Source: Thermoplasmata archaeon (GTDB taxonomy: Archaea > Thermoplasmatota > Thermoplasmata > Thermoplasmatales > Thermoplasmataceae). From it: DNA of 6,646 nt. The stretch's first letter is position 1; the number at the start of each line of letters is the position of its first letter. Shown one piece after another: positions 1 to 5,028 of this stretch. A model generated the notes under the pieces. It searched no databases and was not told the DNA's origin. It was given only the letters and a program-made list of their open reading frames with translations. The DNA is taken from assembly GCA_021833045.1 (NCBI GenBank), contig JAKBGP010000117.1:1-6646 (forward strand), given 5' to 3'. The position numbers were made by a program, and so were the translations under genes.

Positions 1-2
1 AC

Positions 3-158
3 CTTATTCTACCTGCTGGATTATGTGTCTTTCCTGAAAGAGCGCTGAAAACAACTACGAATGCTGGATTGTTGCCAAGAACAGGTACATACGGAAAAAT
101 TGAAACACTACCTATGTTAATATACCCATTCCAAAAAAATGATGATTCATGGATCTAA
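3..158 (+). CDS. C-terminal fragment of an unrecognised protein (5' end outside window)
   Basis: An open frame runs from the window edge for 51 codons to a TAA at 156-158; the other two forward frames hit stops early. The peptide includes CVFPERALKTTTNAG, then PRTGTYGKIETLPMLIYPF, and ends NDDSWI. The mixed Gly/Pro/aromatic composition and the Arg-Thr-Gly-Thr-Tyr-Gly motif look like real, folded protein rather than random frame, but I do not recognise the family and assign no function. It lies just upstream of a decayed IS1-type transposase, so it could be the intact end of a neighbouring gene, or a gene fragment left by the same rearrangements. Without the upstream sequence these cannot be told apart. 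Confidence 0.45.
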   Translation, partial: LILPAGLCVFPERALKTTTNAGLLPRTGTYGKIETLPMLIYPFQKNDDSWI

Positions 159-558
159 ACAGTAGTTAAGCATTTTTCCTACCAGTTCTTTGCATTTTCC
201 ATGGAAATTTGGGTCCAAAACACATGCCGTCTCATAATCTATGACTTTATTAGAAGGGTAAGACCATTACAGAAGAACGGGATCAAGATGTTCACGGATG
301 GCAATGATGATTATACTTATGTGCTGAAATTTTTTTCCCATTGGTCAACATCAATTATGTACGGCTTAGCAATATCAGGGACACCCACGGAAAACTCTTA
401 GGTAAAGAGAGGCATATTATCTATGGATATTAGTGTGAAGATGACAAAGACCCTGTGAACGTGGAGAATTACAATGGAATTGTCGGGGAAAGAGTTGGCA
501 GGCTGGTCAGGAAAACAAAATGCTTCTCGGAGAAAAAACTAAGACACTATATACTGTC

Positions 559-571
559 ACCTTGTTTCAGG
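559..571 (+). repeat. Left copy of imperfect 13-bp direct repeat flanking the insert
   Basis: ACCTTGTTTCAGG here matches AACTTTTTTCATG at 687-699 at 10 of 13 positions. Both copies encode the same LFQ/FFH stretch of the IS1 transposase, so the short host sequence appears to be duplicated on either side of the insert. This resembles a decayed target-site duplication, but the match is imperfect and T-rich, and could partly be chance. Confidence 0.4.
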
Positions 572-686
572 GTATAATGTCGAGGCGAAAAGCAGCCAAT
601 CTACTTAGAGACCTCATGGGTCAAGAACTAAGACGGCTGCCTCTCCAACTCTCACGCTAACACCGTCATGCAAGCGTGGACAGAAA
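572..686 (+). mobile_element. Hairpin-rich insert inside the dead IS1 transposase; possible relic of a second element
   Basis: This segment breaks the transposase reading: LFQ before it and FHDIYWNF after it belong to adjacent positions of the IS1 protein. It contains two hairpins. The first nests GCAGCC (592-597) with GGCTGC (635-640), CTTAG (604-608) with CTAAG (628-632), and GACC (610-613) with GGTC (619-622). The second pairs CACGCT (653-658) with AGCGTG (673-678). Structured termini and an omega-RNA overlapping the 3' end of tnpB are known features of IS200/IS605 elements, so a right-end fragment of such an element is one explanation; a miniature element or another small structured RNA are others. 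No intact protein is encoded; the longest frame, starting with ATG at 577 and ending in LPLQLSR, is only 27 codons. Confidence 0.4.
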
Positions 687-699
687 AACTTTTTTCATG
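687..699 (+). repeat. Right copy of imperfect 13-bp direct repeat flanking the insert
   Basis: AACTTTTTTCATG matches the left copy at 559-571 at 10 of 13 positions and lies where the IS1 transposase reading resumes (FHDIYWNF). IS200/IS605 elements do not normally duplicate their target. If this is a true duplication, it points to a different kind of element. Confidence 0.38.
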
Positions 700-912
700 A
701 CATCTACTGGAATTTCGTTAGTGAATTCAGGAGAGACGTATCACCAGCAACGCTTGTGAACCCTGTGGAATTTCTAAGTTCATGGGATGATCTTTTTTAT
801 ATGAGATTAAGACACATAAACTATGACCCTGCCTAAAATTTTACGATATAATTTAAACTCGAATGCAAAACTACAGAAATAAGCAACAAAATAATTATGA
901 ATGGACTGAAAA

Positions 913-922
913 CTATTAATAA
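913..922 (+). promoter_or_regulatory. TATA-like box for the aminotransferase operon
   Basis: CTATTAATAA is centred about 26 bp before the GTG at 943, the spacing expected for an archaeal TATA box driving a leaderless transcript. No Shine-Dalgarno-like sequence precedes the start, which agrees with this. The rest of the 106-bp gap (837-942) is AT-rich; it contains a second TATA-like run at 846-856 and probably any surviving right-hand flank of the IS remnant. I see no terminal inverted repeat there. Confidence 0.5.
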
Positions 923-942
923 CCCAGTTGTGATTAAAAGAC

Positions 943-2085
943 GTGTTGTCCAGAAGAGTTGATGATATATCGGAATCTACCACTGTTGCATTATCAAATT
1001 TAGCTAGTAAGCTCAAGTCTGAAGGAAAGAAGATTTTTAACTTTGGAATTGGGGAACCTGACTTTACAACTCCGGAGGCGGAAATAAACTTTGCATTCAA
1101 AAAGGCAAAGGAGGGTTTTACCCATTACACGCCGTCAAAGGGATATCCAGAACTTAGGGAGGGAATCTCCAGGAAAGTCTCTGCAGGAAAATATGATTCT
1201 GTTACTATAGATAATATTCTCGTGACACCCACAAAATTTGCCGTAAATCTTTCCTATCTCGTTATAGCAGATCCTGGAGATGATATAATAATGCCCGAGC
1301 CATATTTTCTTTCATATCCTGAAATCGCAAAAATTTACGGTATAAAACCAGTGACAGTGAAAACAAAAGATGATTTTTCCCTGGAATTAGACGCTATTGC
1401 TAATTCCATAGGCCCCAGAACAAAAGCTGTAATTATATCAAATCCATCAAATCCTACTGGAAAGGTTTTTAGCACTGATCAGATAAAGAAACTTCAGAAA
1501 CTGTGCATTGATGAGGATATTTATTTTATTACAGATCAGATATATGAGGACCTCATTTATAAAGGAGTATCTCAGAACCCACTGGAGCTCGATCCCGAAC
1601 TGAAAAATACCATAATCATTAGTGGGTTTTCTAAAAGTCATTCTATGACGGGGTGGAGAGTGGGATACATGGCATCAGGGAAAGATGTAATAAATGCTGC
1701 TGATAAATTCCAGCAGCAGACTATTACATGTGCACCATCAATATCACAGATGGCAGCTATTGAAGCGCTGAAAGATACTGAATCGACAAAAAAAATGAAG
1801 CAAATATTCAAGGAACGCCTTGAAATAGTAATGGAAAAACTTTCAGAAATCAATAATTTACAAACTGTAAAGCCAGAAGGTGCTTTTTATGTGTTTCCAA
1901 AGTTTAATCTGAATATGTCTTCTGTAGAATTCTCCAGGCAGGCTCTGGAAAAGAAAGGGATTATTGTAACACCTGGTTCGGCATTTGGCGAACAGGGAGA
2001 ATCACATATAAGGATTTCATATGCAACTGATTTAGACACCATAAAAAATGGCCTTGATGCACTAAAACAATTTGTGGATGAATAG
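943..2085 (+). CDS. Class I/II pyridoxal-phosphate aminotransferase (AspAT-like)
   Basis: This is a 380-residue fold-type I PLP aminotransferase of the aspartate aminotransferase I-gamma type, moving an amino group between an amino acid and a 2-oxo acid in the cytoplasm. Landmarks in order: GIGEPDFTTP (35-44), HYTPSKGYPELR (61-72), SNPSNPTG (166-173), the PLP-ring Asp/Tyr segment TDQIYEDL (197-204), SGFSKSHSMTGWRVGY with the Schiff-base Lys231, and HIRISYA with the carboxylate-binding Arg357. Length is normal for the family. The start is GTG 943 or TTG 946; the TATA spacing favours 943. One oddity is VTPTKFA (94-100), where the family usually has a Gly-Ala-Lys or Gly-Gly-Lys phosphate loop. 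Substrate is unresolved: aspartate, aromatic or broad-specificity activity is possible. It is first in a probable operon, 17 bp before the next gene. Confidence 0.92.
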   Translation: MLSRRVDDISESTTVALSNLASKLKSEGKKIFNFGIGEPDFTTPEAEINFAFKKAKEGFTHYTPSKGYPELREGISRKVSAGKYDSVTIDNILVTPTKFAVNLSYLVIADPGDDIIMPEPYFLSYPEIAKIYGIKPVTVKTKDDFSLELDAIANSIGPRTKAVIISNPSNPTGKVFSTDQIKKLQKLCIDEDIYFITDQIYEDLIYKGVSQNPLELDPELKNTIIISGFSKSHSMTGWRVGYMASGKDVINAADKFQQQTITCAPSISQMAAIEALKDTESTKKMKQIFKERLEIVMEKLSEINNLQTVKPEGAFYVFPKFNLNMSSVEFSRQALEKKGIIVTPGSAFGEQGESHIRISYATDLDTIKNGLDALKQFVDE

Positions 2086-2102
2086 GAGATATAGATAGAA
2101 AA

Positions 2103-3092
2103 ATGTCAATAAGCTCTGATTTTACTGAAATAGGAATAATCCTTATTTTAGCTGTATCATTGTATATTTTTTTCAGTTTACGTAAATTTGTTTTCTTTCA
2201 GATTGAGCGCTCCATCAATGAGATTGATAAAAAAATTTCAAATCTCAAGGAAGAAATTGGCAACTTTCCGGAATGGGAGAAAACTAGTAAAAAAATAAAT
2301 GAAGAAAATGTGTCATCCAGCCATTTTAGCGAGGATGATGGAACGAGATTGGAAATACAGAATCTTGTAATGGACCTGGCTATAAAAAAGAAAGAAGAGG
2401 AACTAAAAAACAGACATTACTCAATTCTGAGAAAAGCGGCTAAGGATATGATAGATAGTCTTGTGTATATACCACCTTTCAGGAAAATGGAAGAGAATAT
2501 ACCTGTGCCACCAATTGATTCCAATCAAACATGGATAGATCTTGTAAAAAATCATATACCATCACAAAAAACTGACTTAGCTGATGAATGGAGAAAATAT
2601 ATCAGTGTTGTGAATCGATGTTCGGAACTAAAAATAAATGTTTTAAGGGAGTTTGAAAATTACCTTGTGAGAGGTACAGGATTAGTAAGATCAGAACATG
2701 GAACTGATTCTGATAAAGGGGATTTGTATTATGTCTCTGACATGCTTTATCCGTTATTGAACAGAATTTATTTCAATATGCAAATTTCAATCGAATCTCC
2801 TGAGATTTCTGTGGAAACGAGAAAAAACAAGAAAGTAAAGCCTGAAGATATGTTTCTAAACGGTAAAGTATTTGTTCACGCTCCAATCAATATAATAAAT
2901 CTCGTAAAAGAAAGATTCCAGTACCTCCTCGTTGATAATCCCATCATGCCTGTCGAAAGTATGAAACAACTGCTCAATGCAATAGATTCTGCGAATGAAA
3001 TGGTTGGTGACATAAAGGAGGTTCTTAACTGGTTCATCTTTGAAAACACAGATATGCTTACATGTAATATGATAGAGGAGATGAAACAATGA
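2103..3092 (+). CDS. Unrecognised membrane-anchored protein with N-terminal helix and coiled-coil potential
   Basis: I do not recognise this 329-residue protein. It begins with a short polar leader and one hydrophobic span at about 9-27 (GIILILAVSLYIFFSL), followed by a basic residue. Charged heptad-like sequence follows at 34-55 (SINEIDKKISNLKEEI), a polar Ser/Glu/Asp linker lies at about 62-82, and a second Lys/Glu-rich helix is at about 84-110. The remaining 200 residues look like a soluble alpha-rich domain containing YIPPF (122-126), DLYYVSDMLYPLLNRIYFN (207-225) and an Asn/Glu-rich helical tail. No cysteine-metal or nucleotide-binding motif is evident. It is probably a single-pass protein with a cytoplasmic body. 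An AGGAG overlapping the previous stop (2084-2088) is 14 bp from the ATG, a long spacing. Its end overlaps nadM by 4 bp, so the two are probably co-translated. Confidence 0.8.
   Translation: MSISSDFTEIGIILILAVSLYIFFSLRKFVFFQIERSINEIDKKISNLKEEIGNFPEWEKTSKKINEENVSSSHFSEDDGTRLEIQNLVMDLAIKKKEEELKNRHYSILRKAAKDMIDSLVYIPPFRKMEENIPVPPIDSNQTWIDLVKNHIPSQKTDLADEWRKYISVVNRCSELKINVLREFENYLVRGTGLVRSEHGTDSDKGDLYYVSDMLYPLLNRIYFNMQISIESPEISVETRKNKKVKPEDMFLNGKVFVHAPINIINLVKERFQYLLVDNPIMPVESMKQLLNAIDSANEMVGDIKEVLNWFIFENTDMLTCNMIEEMKQ
3075..3080 (+). promoter_or_regulatory. Shine-Dalgarno site of nadM
   Basis: GAGGAG lies 8 bp before the ATG at 3089, inside the end of the upstream gene. It fixes the nadM start and fits translation of an internal operon gene, in contrast to the leaderless first gene. 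Confidence 0.65.
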
Positions 3093-3604
3093 CAAGAGCT
3101 TTTATTGTCGGTAGATTCCAACCTTTTCACAATGGGCACATAGAAATAATAAAAGAAATCCTCAAAATACATTCTTCTGTCATTATTGGAATTGGAAGTG
3201 CACAGTATTCACATACACTATTGAATCCATTTACTGCAGGAGAGAGACATCTTATGGTATCCAACTCTCTTGAATCCATGGGCATATTCAACTTTTACAT
3301 CATTCCAATAGAGGATGTGAATTCAAATCCACTCTGGGTTGCCCATGTTGAATCACTCACTCCGAAATTTGATTCAGTATATACCAATAATCCACTTGTA
3401 AGAAGGCTTTTCATTGAGAAGAAGTATGAGGTTAATTCCCTTGGATTGATTAATAGAAATGAATGGTCAGGAACACGAATCAGGGAAAAAATGATTAAAG
3501 GTGGAAACTGGGAGAAAGATACACCAGAACAAGTTGTAAGTATTATTAATGAAATAGATGGAGTATCCAGAATAAGAGATCTATCAAAATCAGATAATGA
3601 ATAG
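3089..3604 (+). CDS. nadM: Archaeal nicotinamide-nucleotide adenylyltransferase
   Basis: The 171-residue protein is the archaeal-type NMN adenylyltransferase (EC 2.7.7.1), which joins nicotinamide mononucleotide and ATP to give NAD+ and pyrophosphate in the last step of NAD biosynthesis. It belongs to the HIGH-type nucleotidyltransferase superfamily. Visible motifs are the N-terminal nucleotide-binding GRFQPFHNGH (8-17), GIGSAQYSHTLLNPFTAGER (34-53), and the C-terminal SGTRIR (127-132), equivalent to the ISSTxxR motif. The C-terminal EQVVSIINEIDGVSRIRDL matches the usual archaeal ending, and the length is typical. ATG 3089 overlaps the preceding gene's TGA (ATGA, 3089-3092) and has a good ribosome binding site. 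The gene ends 3 bp from the converging M20 hydrolase, so any terminator must lie within that gene. Confidence 0.95.
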   Translation: MTRAFIVGRFQPFHNGHIEIIKEILKIHSSVIIGIGSAQYSHTLLNPFTAGERHLMVSNSLESMGIFNFYIIPIEDVNSNPLWVAHVESLTPKFDSVYTNNPLVRRLFIEKKYEVNSLGLINRNEWSGTRIREKMIKGGNWEKDTPEQVVSIINEIDGVSRIRDLSKSDNE

Positions 3605-3607
3605 AGT

Positions 3608-4801
3608 TTAGGACAGGATTAGTACAAACGTGTCCGCATCCTTCAGTATATGATCCAATTCACAGTATTCATCTGCCTGGTGGGCAACTTCCGGTATAGT
3701 TGTTGACCATACGACTGCACTCATCCCTTTTCTTCTGAAAAAGGCAGCACACGTCCCTCCTCCAATTCCGTACACTTTTGGTTCCTCTCCTCTTTTTCTG
3801 AGAGCCTCCACCAATTTTACGGCAACTTCAGAGTCAGGAGATGTTGGTACTGCAGCTTGTTCCTTCTGTACCAGTTCAAGCCTTATCCTCGATGAGTGAG
3901 TCTGTTCAAAATTCACAATCTGTAGATTTACCTCATCAATTACATTATCAATGTCAATGTCAGGAAGAATTCTACAATCCATGTAAAAGACGTCTCTTCC
4001 AGGGATTGTATTCACATTATCAACATTCTTCTCATGTTTGGTTGGTTCAAAAGTCGAATATGGATAGTTGAAAATATCATTTTTTCCGTTGTATTTTTCA
4101 TGAAGCATTTTATCCAACCCTAAAATAAACTCCATTCCGTCTCTTGCGGAATTGATGCTATTTTGGGGCATGCTTGCATGATACTGCTTTCCATTAACCG
4201 TAAATTTCATCCACAATATACTTTTTTCCGCAATTTCAATATCCATTCCTGTAGATGAACCCGCATCAGGAACAAATATAAGATCTTCCTTCCTGAATAT
4301 ATTTTTTTCAAGAAGATACTGTATTCCCCACTGGCTTCCAACCTCCTCATCTGCAACAAAAGCCAGTCCAAGACTATATGCCTGATCATTTTCTTTTCCC
4401 TTTAATCTTCTAAGGAGAAGCATTGATAGGAAAATTGCCTGACCGTCATCTGAAGTCCCCCTTCCATATATTCTATCACCATCAACTGTTACGGCAAATG
4501 GATTCTTTGTCCATAGTTTAAGATCTCCTTCGGGTACAGTATCAATATGTGAAACTATCCAGACAGTTTTTGGTTTATTCCCGATTTTAAGAACTACGCT
4601 GGGCCTTTCATATCCAAAAGTATCCTTTACGCTATACCTTGTAAAATTTAAATATCCCAGTTCCTTAAGAATTGATTCGATTACTTCCACACGTTTGGTT
4701 TCTCCTTCACCCCCGGATGCAGGACTGATAGATTTAACTGGAATAATTCTATTTGCTAGTTCAATTATGAACTCTTTCTCATTCATATCAAATAGGGACA
4801 T
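3608..4801 (-). CDS. M20-family metallohydrolase (ArgE/DapE/CPG2-like, archaeal)
   Basis: This 397-residue cytoplasmic enzyme is a two-zinc hydrolase of the M20 family, which cleaves amide bonds in small N-acyl amino acids or peptides. All metal and catalytic positions are visible: SHIDTVP with His85 and Asp87, GRGTSDDGQ with bridging Asp118, VADEEVGS with the general-base Glu152 and metal-binding Glu153, VPDAGSS with Asp179, and EVAHQADEY with His374. The dimerisation (lid) domain begins near EIAEKSILWMKFTVNG (189-204) and includes STFEPTKHEKNVDNVNTIPG (249-268); IGGGTCAAFFRRKG (346-359) is typical of the archaeal M20 group. The substrate cannot be fixed from sequence: acetyl-amino acid deacylase, succinyl-diaminopimelate desuccinylase or carboxypeptidase are all possible. 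ATG 4801 is preferred over the ATG at codon 6 because a TATA-like box lies about 26 bp upstream. Confidence 0.93.
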   Translation of the reverse strand: MSLFDMNEKEFIIELANRIIPVKSISPASGGEGETKRVEVIESILKELGYLNFTRYSVKDTFGYERPSVVLKIGNKPKTVWIVSHIDTVPEGDLKLWTKNPFAVTVDGDRIYGRGTSDDGQAIFLSMLLLRRLKGKENDQAYSLGLAFVADEEVGSQWGIQYLLEKNIFRKEDLIFVPDAGSSTGMDIEIAEKSILWMKFTVNGKQYHASMPQNSINSARDGMEFILGLDKMLHEKYNGKNDIFNYPYSTFEPTKHEKNVDNVNTIPGRDVFYMDCRILPDIDIDNVIDEVNLQIVNFEQTHSSRIRLELVQKEQAAVPTSPDSEVAVKLVEALRKRGEEPKVYGIGGGTCAAFFRRKGMSAVVWSTTIPEVAHQADEYCELDHILKDADTFVLILS

Positions 4802-4821
4802 AAATTCAAGATACAGAAGTT

Positions 4822-4836
4822 GGATATAATTTTTTT
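4822..4836 (-). promoter_or_regulatory. TATA-like promoter of the M20 hydrolase gene
   Basis: On the minus strand this reads AAAAAAATTATATCC, an A-rich upstream part and a TATA-like core centred about 26 bp before the ATG at 4801. There is no Shine-Dalgarno sequence in the short stretch between, so a leaderless mRNA is likely. The call rests on spacing and composition only. Confidence 0.5.
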
Positions 4837-4890
4837 ACTGATTTCCTTTTGTAAAAAGTCTTCACAACTATAGTATAAGCGTACCACATT

Positions 4891-4905
4891 CGAAAGATTA
4901 ATAAA
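4891..4905 (+). promoter_or_regulatory. BRE/TATA promoter for the small membrane ORF and isomerase
   Basis: CGAAAG (4891-4896), which resembles a BRE (TFB-binding element), is followed directly by ATTAATAAA (4897-4905). The TATA centre is about 26 bp before the ATG at 4927 but only 17 bp before the in-frame ATG at 4918, which favours 4927 as the leaderless start. It is the clearest archaeal promoter in the window. The remaining intergenic DNA (4837-4890) is AT-rich with another TATA-like run near 4869-4879. Confidence 0.55.
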
Positions 4906-4926
4906 AAAATTCAACATATGGTAAAT

Positions 4927-5019
4927 ATGTCTCAGAATACAATGATATATACCATACTTACCCTTGCAGCAATCCTCCCTTCAATGTGGGCTCTTTTAAT
5001 GGTAATTAACCCAATATGA
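4927..5019 (+). CDS. Putative 30-residue single-span membrane protein
   Basis: ATG 4927 opens a 30-codon frame ending at TGA 5017-5019. The peptide starts MSQNTMIYTILTLAAIL and finishes MWALLMVINPI. After a short polar N-terminus, residues 7-28 form one hydrophobic segment with a central Pro, consistent with a single transmembrane helix. The start sits 26 bp from a good BRE/TATA promoter, as leaderless archaeal genes do. An in-frame ATG at 4918 would add three residues. It ends 9 bp before the isomerase start, so both are probably on one transcript. I do not recognise the peptide. Small single-span subunits or regulators of membrane complexes look like this, but no partner is indicated. The alternative is that it is an uncoding leader. 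Confidence 0.5.
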   Translation: MSQNTMIYTILTLAAILPSMWALLMVINPI

Positions 5020-5028
5020 TGATTTTGG

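Larger units (their letters stand above)
201..836 (+). pseudogene. Decayed IS1-family transposase, C-terminal part (DDE type)
   Basis: Four stretches in changing frames reconstruct the C-terminal half of an IS1-like DDE transposase. Frame 3 from 201 reads WVQNTCRLIIYDFI, then MFTDGNDDYTYVL, which carries the likely second catalytic Asp. After a shift near the T-run at 329-336, frame 2 reads INYVRLSNIR, GKLLGKERHIIYG, a TAG at 431-433, then VNVENYNGIVGERVGRLV and RKTKCFSEKK; the Glu of VEN aligns with the catalytic Glu of IS1 InsB (RIERHN). After the A-run near 533-538, frame 1 gives a short TLFQ match. Frame 3 resumes at 687 with IYWNFVSEFRRDVSPATL and WDDLFYMRLRHINYDPA, stopping at 834-836. 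The N-terminal zinc-finger/HTH part and a first catalytic Asp are missing, and about 115 bp of unrelated sequence interrupts it. It cannot encode a working enzyme. Family assignment is from motif recall. Confidence 0.82.

Noticed and set aside
201..401. Reading 201-401 as an intact 66-residue gene
   Set aside because: Only the first part fits a protein family (IS1 transposase). After about 335 the family match continues in another frame, so the tail is a frameshift product.
572..686. CRISPR repeat or tRNA-like structure in the hairpin segment
   Set aside because: There is no repeated unit with spacers, no cloverleaf with T-arm consensus and no CCA-compatible acceptor pairing.
189..869. 8-bp inverted match TTTGCATT (189-196) and AATGCAAA (862-869) around the transposase remnant, as possible terminal inverted repeats
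   Set aside because: The remnant lacks its N-terminal half, so its true left end cannot be at 189. An 8-bp match in AT-rich DNA is expected by chance.
807..1100. 97-codon minus-strand open frame across the aminotransferase 5' end
   Set aside because: It lies mostly opposite the well-supported aminotransferase coding start and its promoter, and the peptide resembles no protein I know.
3841..4071. 76-codon plus-strand open frame within the M20 gene
   Set aside because: It is a low-complexity Gln/Ser/Val-rich translation antisense to a gene with all catalytic motifs intact.
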